Part shown: positions 8,248-15,590 of the stretch, piece after piece
Layout: every line of letters starts with the position of its first letter
Numbering within the stretch: position 1 is the stretch's first letter
NCBI GenBank assembly: GCA_902614905.1
Contig: CACMMN010000001.1
Coordinates: forward strand, 96,827 to 160,826
DNA: 64,000 nt
Direction: 5' to 3'
From: an uncultured Pelagibacteraceae bacterium
GTDB lineage: Bacteria > Pseudomonadota > Alphaproteobacteria > Pelagibacterales > Pelagibacteraceae
Notes under the pieces: generated by a model
Database searches by the model: none
What the model saw: only the letters and a program-made list of their open reading frames with translations
Told to the model about the DNA's origin: nothing
Position numbers and translations under genes: made by a program

Positions 8248-9951
8248 CTAAAGTTTATCAACTACCTTAGATATATCTTTGCTATCTTTGTCCGCTTTTG
8301 CCCGATCTTCCTTACCACCACTATTCCATTCATCTAAATTATCTTGAATAAATCTTTCTGTTCCAAGTTCATCCCACTCTAATTTAGAGTGATATTTAAT
8401 TTTTACTTGAAGTGGAAATTTTACAGCATTACCACTAATATAACCTTGTCCTTTTCCAAATGCTTTAAGCCATTTAGCATCTTGCTCTGACATTTGTTCC
8501 ATTACACTTCTTACCCAATTTTGATCTTTTGGATTTACCAATTTTAAAACTAAAAAACTATTACATTGTGCTAAAGTAGTTTCGTCTAATCTTCCTGGTC
8601 TCTGAGAGATTAAAATTACACTGGTTCCAAACTTTCTTCCCTCAGTTAACAATCTTCTAATTGTTAAAAGCGATGGTGACTCATTTTTTTCTTCAGATTT
8701 TGAAGGTACAAAATTATGAGCTTCCTCAACTACTGCAGTAAAAGCTTGTATTCTTCCTTTTCTCATACTTGACCTATCTTCAAATAAATCTTCTAAGATT
8801 ATTGATACCATAGTGCTTGATACAACTCTTTCATACCCACCTAAATATAAAACTGTTATTTGATTCTGAGTTACGAATTTATGAGGTTCTAATTCAGAGT
8901 TAGACATATCTTCAAACTGTAAGCCTTTTTTTTGAAACATTCCTCTAAGTCTTGCATTAGTTTGTTCCATACCTCTAAGTTTTTTTATTATGATATCAAT
9001 TTTTCTTAAAATTGGATTTACTGATTTTTTAGATGTTGCATCAAATTTTTCTCTATTTCTATTTATATAATCTCTTAATCTTTCAAGATGCTTCAAAAGA
9101 TCTGTTTCTTCAGCGTGAAATATATCTTTATCTTTTACAAAATTTTCAAATACTCCAACTTGAGCCTCGGTCATTCCTAATCCTAATTTTCTTACAATTT
9201 CTGAAATAGCATCACCTACTTTTTCAGCACTAGCCAACAACTTGGGTGTCAATAATTTGACGGTTAAATCTTTATTTCCAGTTATTTCTTTTAATTTATC
9301 AATATATTTATAAAGACCTAGATAATCACCATGAGTATCGAAAATCATCAATGGATGGCCATATTTTGCTAGACCGGCTAAGATTGTTCTGCAAGCAACT
9401 GTTTTTCCTCCTCCAGTTTGAGCTAATACTGCCAAATGTCTAGAACATAATGCTTCACCTTTTAAATTTATTTTTACTTTTTCCCTATTTATGAGGTGAC
9501 CAATTTCTATAGGTTTATCTTCTTCTTTTTTTCCTGATAATAATTTATTAAGTACATCAGTATCGGGATATAAAACTTTATTGGCAGGCTTTACTGGATA
9601 GTTAAGTGGCATTAATTCTATGTTGTCGAGTGATGCATCCTTTTCTTTAGTACAACCCATAATTTGAACTTCTGACAATAAATATTCAGAATTATTGAAT
9701 CCAAGGGTTTCAAATTGTTGTAAATTTGCATCTGTTAGTGCTGATGCAAATTCATTTGGAAATGTGGGATTAGACCTTTCCATTGTAACAATTCTACCCC
9801 AGACATGTACTTTTCCTTCGGTTGGTGTATTAGATTCTGTGATAACAATATCTCCTACACTTGCTTCCATTTGGCCTAAAACAAAATTATATGTATCAGT
9901 TGAAGTGTTTCCAACCACAGTTCCTATACTTTTCCATTTGTCAGTTGTCAT
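8248..9951 (-). CDS. HerA-like hexameric ATPase / DNA translocase
   Basis: 567 residues with the full HerA layout. There is an N-terminal HAS-barrel (GTVVGNTSTDTYNFVL ... EGKVHVWGRIV, about 9-55), Walker A AQTGGGKT (about 177-184), the DTHGDY motif (about 205-210), Walker B-like FTAVVEEAH (about 404-412), and the sensor/arginine-finger region EGRKFGTSVILISQRPGRLDE (about 438-457). HerA forms DNA-pumping rings that work with NurA nuclease in archaea or with Sir2/DUF4297-type effectors in bacterial defence. It is the last gene of the four-gene minus-strand operon; its start overlaps the NurA-like gene by 4 bp, which supports joint function. Family call strong; role (defence or repair) is inference. 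Confidence 0.9.
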   Translation of the reverse strand: MTTDKWKSIGTVVGNTSTDTYNFVLGQMEASVGDIVITESNTPTEGKVHVWGRIVTMERSNPTFPNEFASALTDANLQQFETLGFNNSEYLLSEVQIMGCTKEKDASLDNIELMPLNYPVKPANKVLYPDTDVLNKLLSGKKEEDKPIEIGHLINREKVKINLKGEALCSRHLAVLAQTGGGKTVACRTILAGLAKYGHPLMIFDTHGDYLGLYKYIDKLKEITGNKDLTVKLLTPKLLASAEKVGDAISEIVRKLGLGMTEAQVGVFENFVKDKDIFHAEETDLLKHLERLRDYINRNREKFDATSKKSVNPILRKIDIIIKKLRGMEQTNARLRGMFQKKGLQFEDMSNSELEPHKFVTQNQITVLYLGGYERVVSSTMVSIILEDLFEDRSSMRKGRIQAFTAVVEEAHNFVPSKSEEKNESPSLLTIRRLLTEGRKFGTSVILISQRPGRLDETTLAQCNSFLVLKLVNPKDQNWVRSVMEQMSEQDAKWLKAFGKGQGYISGNAVKFPLQVKIKYHSKLEWDELGTERFIQDNLDEWNSGGKEDRAKADKDSKDISKVVDKL

Positions 9952-11369
9952 TTAGGTCTCACCCACCAATTTCTACCAGATACAAAACTTTTTAACATCA
10001 TATTTATTTGTTGTTTACTCGCATTAGACTCTAGAGTTTTTCTCAATAAATTGTTTATGTAATTACTTCTCATCGAATTTCTTAACCAAGATGGAACCTT
10101 AGATAGTTTATCAACTGTATCAAGACCTAAAGGGAAACAATACTGAGGAAGAAGTTTAGCCGAGTGGAATGTCAATTTCATGTCCTCATCGTAACTATCT
10201 AAAACGTTTAATGTTTCAATTCTAAAAGGTCTTTTGTCCTCTGAAACTTTTAAAAAAGTAGCAAATGGTTCAGCAAGATGACTATGCATTGAAACATAAG
10301 AATATTTGCCTCGAGGCCATTTGCCCTCAGGTTGCTTGATTATTTGAACAGGTGAAATGTATTCACCAGGATCTAATATTAAATCAAAAATAATGTCGTC
10401 CTTTACAGATCTTCTTTTAAACTTTTTTTCAATCTCATTTCCATCACTTGGGGTTCCAACGGGTTTTATGTCCCAAGTTCTTTCCAATTTTTTCAATTTT
10501 AATTCATATAATCTTCCATAAGATCTTTTAGTTTGATTATGAAAAAGTTCATCAATAACAGCGTTCATCACAGGGCCAGGACTTACTACTCCACCAATTC
10601 TCTCAACAACGCCATAAGTTGGGATTTTTGAAGCTTGGATTTGTTTTAAAATTTCAGAGTACAAAGGTAAAAAATACCTAAACTCAATATCAAGTTCTTT
10701 TTTTTTAAGATCTTTAAAAAATACATTATTTATGTCAGGAAACAATGTTTTGCAAAACTCTTTTTTAAAGGGTGGAATTGGATTTTCCTCATCAGTTGCT
10801 AGATGATACATGGTTGACTCATATGCTATAGGACCATGTAAATAAATTATGTCATTTGTTGATGGTTTATCCCATTTTCCTTTTCCAAGCTGTTGTTTAA
10901 CAACTTCAGATGCTTCCATAATCATTCTTGATCCAGTCAACATTTTATCATACTTCATAACGAATTCTTCTTCTTGTTGTTCGTAATGACTATTATCCCT
11001 ATCAACTAAATTAGAAGTTAATGTTTGACTTTCACTAAAATCACACCAATTATCAGATTGGTCACCAGGTCTATTTCTTAAAACCCCAACTCTAATCCCA
11101 AAAGATGCTGAACCCGGAATTGATAATGATAGTTGTCCCCCATCAATGTTGTAAATTGACTTTTTATTCGCAATTGATTTCCAATATTTATTTGGTTCAA
11201 ACTCTATTTTTTTTATTAAATCTCTATCTTTTAAATATTTTTTAAGCAATCTAGCTAATTCTATAATATTTTTTATATACTCTTTTTGATCAACACCTGT
11301 TGTATTTGCAAGAAACATCATTTCTGTAAAAAAGTTTTTTTTTGTTCTTGCTTCAATTAAATCAGTCAT
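9948..11369 (-). CDS. NurA-like nuclease partner of HerA
   Basis: 473-residue protein with NurA-domain features: NIDGGQLSLSIPGSA (about 74-88) matching the first acidic motif, a helix with RMIMEASEVV (about 148-157) supplying a likely second acidic ligand, then IIYLHGPIA (about 174-182) where most NurA proteins have an LDGPL-type motif, GVVERIGGVVSPG, and a C-terminal KYSYVSMHSH...PFRIE segment. NurA nucleases resect DNA ends while docked on the HerA ring. The immediate 4-bp overlap with the HerA gene is the main contextual support. The Asp-to-His change in the third motif is unusual and could alter metal binding. Identification is by motif reading, so moderate confidence. Confidence 0.72.
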   Translation of the reverse strand: MTDLIEARTKKNFFTEMMFLANTTGVDQKEYIKNIIELARLLKKYLKDRDLIKKIEFEPNKYWKSIANKKSIYNIDGGQLSLSIPGSASFGIRVGVLRNRPGDQSDNWCDFSESQTLTSNLVDRDNSHYEQQEEEFVMKYDKMLTGSRMIMEASEVVKQQLGKGKWDKPSTNDIIYLHGPIAYESTMYHLATDEENPIPPFKKEFCKTLFPDINNVFFKDLKKKELDIEFRYFLPLYSEILKQIQASKIPTYGVVERIGGVVSPGPVMNAVIDELFHNQTKRSYGRLYELKLKKLERTWDIKPVGTPSDGNEIEKKFKRRSVKDDIIFDLILDPGEYISPVQIIKQPEGKWPRGKYSYVSMHSHLAEPFATFLKVSEDKRPFRIETLNVLDSYDEDMKLTFHSAKLLPQYCFPLGLDTVDKLSKVPSWLRNSMRSNYINNLLRKTLESNASKQQINMMLKSFVSGRNWWVRPK

Positions 11370-12186
11370 TTAATTTTTTCTCCAAATCTATAACAGCAGT
11401 CAAATATCTATTAAGAAGATTGTTTTCAGGCTTACCTTTTTCTTTTCTGCTTTTTTTTCTATCATCCATTTCAATTCTTATTTCTTTAAGAGTACTTTTG
11501 TCTTTTACTTTAAAAGCGACTTTGGCTGCTTGAAGGAGTTCATCAGATGAGCCCTTGATACTGAATGAATGGTTAGCATCAACTATATGTCTTGCGCTAG
11601 TCATAGGTTCAAATAAACCATTTCCTAGGTATTTTGGCAATTTATTTTTCCACCAACATTGAGGGAAAGTAGAACATCCAATAAACCATTGTTGATTTAT
11701 TAGTGAATATCGAGTGGTTGCATCAGATCCACACTTCATGCATGTTTTTAAATGGTCTGGTATTGGTGGAGATTTTGGAATTGCTTGATCATTATGATCT
11801 TTAATTTTTTGTATTTTACTCTTCTCTTCACCTCTTGCACAAGGAGTACATAGTTTTGTTCCTTTTTTAACCTTAAGTCTTGTTAGAAGAATTGGTTTTT
11901 CACATTGTTCACAGGGAATTATTTTTTCAGGATTAAGAATATATTCATGATTGTTATTAATTATAAATAATGGTGATGTATCACATCTTTCACATATTAT
12001 TTCATCATATAGATCAGAAAAAATATTTATATCGTACTCTTTGTTAGTTTCGTATATTTGCCTATTAAATCTACTATCAAAAAAATTTTTTAAATCTTTT
12101 AATTTTAATTCATTGCTATAATTGCATCTTTTATTTCCACAATATATCCTCCAGTCCCAATCATTATTTGAAACTATATTTGCCAT
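11362..12186 (-). CDS. Multi-zinc-finger protein with DksA/TraR-type and topoisomerase-type zinc motifs
   Basis: 274 residues, no enzyme domain recognised. Four cysteine groups are visible: YCGNKRCNY near the N-terminus, ICERC at about 68, then a C-x2-C-x17-C-x2-C finger (PCEQCEKPILLTRL ... LCTPC) with the exact spacing and the CxxCxxPI..RL signature of DksA/TraR, and CMKCGS ... FIGCSTFPQC, a topoisomerase I-type C4 zinc ribbon. The C-terminal ~70 residues are charged and helical (KDKSTLKEIRIEMDDRKKS). It sits between the TerB-like and NurA-like genes with overlaps of 13 and 8 bp, so it is an integral member of the HerA-NurA operon. It may be a DNA- or RNA-polymerase-binding adaptor; this is inference. 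Confidence 0.7.
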   Translation of the reverse strand: MANIVSNNDWDWRIYCGNKRCNYSNELKLKDLKNFFDSRFNRQIYETNKEYDINIFSDLYDEIICERCDTSPLFIINNNHEYILNPEKIIPCEQCEKPILLTRLKVKKGTKLCTPCARGEEKSKIQKIKDHNDQAIPKSPPIPDHLKTCMKCGSDATTRYSLINQQWFIGCSTFPQCWWKNKLPKYLGNGLFEPMTSARHIVDANHSFSIKGSSDELLQAAKVAFKVKDKSTLKEIRIEMDDRKKSRKEKGKPENNLLNRYLTAVIDLEKKLND

Positions 12187-12500
12187 TCCTTTTTAACTAA
12201 CTCTAAAAATTTAATTTCTCTATCTCTAACTATCAAATCTGCAGCAGCTAATCTTTTAGTTAATGTCATGACTTCATTTCGTAAAATTTTATCTTCAACT
12301 GAATTTATGTAAAATAAACATGATGTGTCAAAGTCATCTCTAAATTTATCTTTCATTTCATCTAAAATGATATCAATATCTAAATCAAAATTTTTTTCTT
12401 TGATGTAATCCTGAATAAACTCTCTTTCTTTTTGATGTAATTCATCATCAGAAATAGATAATAGGATTAGAATGTTAATAATATTTTTTTCTTCGTTCAT
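12174..12500 (-). CDS. Small TerB-like protein, first gene of the HerA-NurA operon
   Basis: 108 residues, acidic, all-helical in appearance. It resembles the TerB/DjlA-type domain: an early SDDELHQKEREFIQDYI segment and a later ADLIVRDREIKFLELV segment are two related D-x(3-5)-E helices, the usual paired acidic metal-site arrangement of that fold. TerB-like domains are common accessory parts of stress and phage-defence gene clusters. It leads the minus-strand operon (13-bp overlap with the zinc protein gene), and its promoter lies in the divergent region shared with the riboswitch-like leader. The fold assignment is by pattern and should be treated as tentative. Confidence 0.6.
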   Translation of the reverse strand: MNEEKNIINILILLSISDDELHQKEREFIQDYIKEKNFDLDIDIILDEMKDKFRDDFDTSCLFYINSVEDKILRNEVMTLTKRLAAADLIVRDREIKFLELVKKEWQI

Positions 12501-12527
12501 TTATTTAAAATTAAATTATCAGTTTAA

Positions 12528-12541
12528 TTGTTATTTAACAA
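12528..12541. promoter_or_regulatory. Inverted repeat in the divergent promoter region upstream of the TerB-HerA operon
   Basis: TTGTTA-TT-TAACAA is a perfect 6-bp-arm inverted repeat 27 bp upstream of the TerB-like start codon. A TTGACA hexamer follows on the plus strand at 12543-12548, and its complement TTGTCAA reads toward the minus-strand operon. The position fits an operator for the operon, but the arms are A+T-rich and chance is possible. Confidence 0.3.
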
Positions 12542-12570
12542 ATTGACAATAACTGTACCTTCTGTGAAGC

Positions 12571-12599
12571 TTGATATTTGCTTGGAAATTCTTTATTAT
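12571..12599 (+). promoter_or_regulatory. Promoter of the riboswitch-like leader (sigma70 type)
   Basis: TTGATA (12571-12576), a 17-bp spacer and TATTAT (12594-12599) match the vegetative consensus at 5 of 6 positions in each box. The predicted start site near 12605-12607 coincides with the first base pair of the predicted leader stem, which supports both calls. Confidence 0.6.
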
Positions 12600-12605
12600 T
12601 ATGAT

Positions 12606-12666
12606 GTCTCGATTTAGAAAATAACTCTACTTGCTGGGACTTTAAATACAACGCTAAAGGAGGCAA
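12606..12666 (+). promoter_or_regulatory. Candidate S-adenosylmethionine riboswitch (SAM-II/SAM-V type)
   Basis: The 61-base leader has the order expected for the SAM-II/SAM-V pseudoknot. A P1 strand GTCTC (12606-12610) pairs with GGGAC (12637-12641, one G-U). GATTTA follows directly in the loop, TTTAAATA after the second strand, then CGCTAAAGGAGG, in which the conserved GCTAAA runs into the Shine-Dalgarno sequence. A CTCT in the first loop can pair with GGAG, hiding the ribosome binding site when the ligand is bound. In Pelagibacter, SAM-V elements are known upstream of methionine-cycle genes such as bhmT and metY. I matched it from memory of the family pattern without a covariance search. 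Confidence 0.6.
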
Positions 12667-12834
12667 ATGAAAATAATAATACAATCAATCAAAAACTATT
12701 TTAAATCAAAAAAGGATAAGGGTTTGGAACCAGTATTCTTTGAGAAAATAGGCGACCAAAAAACATCTAGAGACGAGATGCGTGATAATTTAATAAAAGC
12801 TTTGAAAAAGAATGGCTGGACTATAAAAAAATAA
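12667..12834 (+). CDS. 55-residue ORF directly downstream of the riboswitch-like leader
   Basis: ATG at 12667 opens 55 codons ending in TAA at 12832-12834, with an exceptionally strong ribosome binding site (AAAGGAGG, 3 bases before ATG). The product is basic and soluble (MKIIIQSIKNYFKSKK at the N-terminus, DNLIKALKKNGWTIKK at the C-terminus) with no recognised domain, signal or membrane segment. It is too short for the ORF track. It is 37 bp upstream of the N-methylglycine dehydrogenase gene on the same strand. The regulated leader, the strong ribosome binding site and the complete frame argue that it is a real gene. Function unknown. Confidence 0.65.
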   Translation: MKIIIQSIKNYFKSKKDKGLEPVFFEKIGDQKTSRDEMRDNLIKALKKNGWTIKK

Positions 12835-12871
12835 ATATTGGTACAAAAATTGTCCGCTGTTATGATGAGTT

Positions 12872-15313
12872 ATGAAAAAGATTCCTAGTTCAACTAAAGT
12901 TGTTGTTATTGGTGGAGGGGTAGTCGGATGCTCTTGTGCTTATCATTTAGCTAAATTTGGTTGGAAAGATGTTATTCTTTTAGAAAGAGATAAACTTACA
13001 TCGGGAACTACTTGGCATGCCGCTGGATTAGTTAGCCAGTTAGGCCCATCTGCAACAATTACAAAAATTAGAAAATATTCTTTAGATCTTTATAAAGAGC
13101 TTGAAAAAAAAGTAGATCACTCAGCAGGACTTAGATTAAACGGCGCAATGTCAATTGCTCAAGAAGAGGGGAGATGGCAAGAATTAAAAAGACAAGCAAC
13201 TACCGCTCAACTTTATAATGTTAATGTTCAAATTTTAAATAAAGATGAAATCAAAGACAAAGTTCCCTTAATTAAAAATGACGATTTGTTGGGTGGAATT
13301 CTTATGCCAGGAGATGGTTCAGGTGATCCATCGGGGATTACTCAATTACTAGCAAAAGCTGCAAGAGCAGAAGGTGCTAAAATTTTTGAAGATTCTCCTG
13401 TTGAAAACATACTAGTTAAAAATAAAAGAATAGAAGGTGTTGTCGTTAATGGTCAAAAAATAGAATGTGAATACATTGTTTTAGCAACCGGTATGTGGTC
13501 AAGACAAATTGGTGAAAAATTAGGTGTGAGTATTCCATTATATCCAGCTGAACACTTTTATGTAATAACTGAACCAATAAAAGAAGTTCCAAAAGATTTA
13601 CCAGTTATAAGAGATTTTGATAGTAGAACTTACATTAAAGAAGATGCAGGTAAATTATTATTGGGAATATTTGAGGGAAAATCCATTCCTGCATTTGATA
13701 AAACTAATAAAGTTCCTGAAGATTTTTCTTTTGGAGAATTTCCAGAAAATTTTGAACATTTTGAGCCTTATTTAACAGCATGTATGAAAAGATTTCCAAT
13801 ATTAGAGAAGGTTGGAATTAGAAAATTTTTTGCAGGTCCAGAATCTTTTACACCAGACACTAATACATTACTTGGTGAAGTTCCTGAGGTTAAAAACTTT
13901 TTTGTTTGTTGTGGATTAAACAGTATTGGAATAGCAAGCGCAGGTGGAGTTGGTAAAGTTACAGCTGAATGGTTAATGAATGGACATATCAATGAAGATA
14001 TATTTAGTTATGATATTAAAAGATTTCAAAAATTTCATTCAGAAATAAATTTTATTAAAGAAAGAGTTACAGAGACGCTTGGAGACTTATATGGAATGCA
14101 TTGGCCGTACAAACAACACAAAACTTCAAGGAATGTTATAACTCTTCCTTATCATGATGATTTAAAAAAACATGGCGCATGTTTTGGTGTGTCCGGTGGT
14201 TATGAAAGACCAATGTGGTTTTCAAAAGATGAAAAGAATAAAGATTATAAATATAGTTACAACTTTCAAAATTGGTATCCAAGTGCAGAATTTGAAACAA
14301 AAAATGCAAGGACTAATGTTGGATTATTTGAACTCTCACCTTTTTCAAAATTTGATCTAAAAGGAGAAAAAGTTCATCAAGAATTACAAATGTTATGCAC
14401 TGCTAATATAAAAGATATACCAGGTTCTATTAAATATACACAAATGCTTAACAAAGATGGAGGAATTGAAGCTGATTTAACTGTTATTTGTATTGATAAA
14501 AATTATTTTAGAGTAGTAAGCTCCGCAGTTAATCGTGAAAGAGATAAATTTCATATTTTAAAACATATCTCAAATGAAATAGATTTTAGGGATGTAACAG
14601 AAGATTATTGCTGCTTAGGTTTATTCGGTCCTAAAAGTAGAGAAATGATATCTTCAATTAGCAATAGTGATTTTTCAAAAGAAAATTTTAAATTTGCGAC
14701 TGCAAAAGAAGTTGAAATATCAGATATAAAAGTATGGGCTCAAAGAATATCTTATGTTGGAGAGCTGGGTTATGAATTATATGTCAAAAAAGAAAATGCA
14801 AAAAAACTTTTTGAAATTTTAGTATCTGAGGGCAAAAAATTTAATTTATCTTTATGTGGCATGCACGCAATGGATATTATGAGAATGGAATCTGGCTATG
14901 TTCATTGGGGTCATGATATATCGCCTGAAGAAAACCAATTTGAGGCCGGACTTAACTTTGCAATTAGCTTTAAAAAAAATACTAATTTTATAGGTAGAGA
15001 AGTTTTAGAGAAAATCAAAGACAAAAACACTGACAAAAAACTTAAAATGATCATTTTAGAAAATTCTAAACCTGGAGAACCACTTCTGCTACATGACGAA
15101 CCTATATTTTTTAAAAATAAGATTGTTGGCAGAACCACATCAGGCAATTTTTCATTTAATTTTAATAAAAACCTAGCTTTTGGTTATATTAACTCCGGGA
15201 TGAGCCATCAGGAGATTGAAAATTCAGAATTTGAGATTGAGGTTGAGAAGAAAAAATTTAAGGCTTCAATTTTAAAAAGACCTTTAAATTCAAAAAAAAT
15301 TTCTGAGATCTAG
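12872..15313 (+). CDS. FAD-dependent dimethylglycine/sarcosine dehydrogenase with C-terminal GcvT domain
   Basis: 813 residues. N-terminal DAO-type FAD domain with GGGVVG (about 14-19) and TTWHAAG whose His (about 49) is the covalent FAD attachment site in dimethylglycine and sarcosine dehydrogenases. The C-terminal ~380 residues form the folate-binding GcvT/aminomethyltransferase domain (RTNVGLFELSPFSKF ... CGMHAMDIMRMESGYVHWGHD). The enzyme demethylates N-methylglycines and passes the carbon to tetrahydrofolate. It lies 37 bp downstream of the 55-codon ORF and the SAM-riboswitch-like leader, consistent with a link between one-carbon supply and methionine/SAM level. Dimethylglycine versus sarcosine cannot be separated by eye. 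Confidence 0.87.
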   Translation: MKKIPSSTKVVVIGGGVVGCSCAYHLAKFGWKDVILLERDKLTSGTTWHAAGLVSQLGPSATITKIRKYSLDLYKELEKKVDHSAGLRLNGAMSIAQEEGRWQELKRQATTAQLYNVNVQILNKDEIKDKVPLIKNDDLLGGILMPGDGSGDPSGITQLLAKAARAEGAKIFEDSPVENILVKNKRIEGVVVNGQKIECEYIVLATGMWSRQIGEKLGVSIPLYPAEHFYVITEPIKEVPKDLPVIRDFDSRTYIKEDAGKLLLGIFEGKSIPAFDKTNKVPEDFSFGEFPENFEHFEPYLTACMKRFPILEKVGIRKFFAGPESFTPDTNTLLGEVPEVKNFFVCCGLNSIGIASAGGVGKVTAEWLMNGHINEDIFSYDIKRFQKFHSEINFIKERVTETLGDLYGMHWPYKQHKTSRNVITLPYHDDLKKHGACFGVSGGYERPMWFSKDEKNKDYKYSYNFQNWYPSAEFETKNARTNVGLFELSPFSKFDLKGEKVHQELQMLCTANIKDIPGSIKYTQMLNKDGGIEADLTVICIDKNYFRVVSSAVNRERDKFHILKHISNEIDFRDVTEDYCCLGLFGPKSREMISSISNSDFSKENFKFATAKEVEISDIKVWAQRISYVGELGYELYVKKENAKKLFEILVSEGKKFNLSLCGMHAMDIMRMESGYVHWGHDISPEENQFEAGLNFAISFKKNTNFIGREVLEKIKDKNTDKKLKMIILENSKPGEPLLLHDEPIFFKNKIVGRTTSGNFSFNFNKNLAFGYINSGMSHQEIENSEFEIEVEKKKFKASILKRPLNSKKISEI

Positions 15314-15398
15314 GACATATTGACTCCTATAGAGACCACAACCCATTTTGAACTTAAAATAATTTGATAATGTGCTGAGCTTAGTGTTTAATAGGGTT

Positions 15399-15590
15399 AT
15401 GAGCACTGAAGTAAATAGCCTAGAGAACCAATCTGAACCTAGTAAAGTTAGTCATCAACAAAAAGTAGATATAAATATTCTTTTAAACAGAGTAAGACAC
15501 GAAAAAAAAAGAGAGAGAAAAGAAAATCTTTTATTTTTAGGCCTTATTGGCTCAGTAATAGTAGTAACTGGAATTATAGCTTCCTTATAA
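15399..15590 (+). CDS. Small single-pass membrane protein of unknown function
   Basis: The track begins at a GTG (15372), but the internal ATG at 15399 is a more natural start and gives 63 residues (MSTEVNSLENQSE...). The first ~40 residues are polar and then strongly basic (NRVRHEKKRERKEN), followed by one membrane helix (LLFLGLIGSVIVVTGIIASL) that ends the protein. A basic stretch before the helix predicts an N-in, tail-anchor-like topology. It overlaps the convergent regulator gene by 6 bp. No family recognised. Confidence 0.55.
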   Translation: MSTEVNSLENQSEPSKVSHQQKVDINILLNRVRHEKKRERKENLLFLGLIGSVIVVTGIIASL

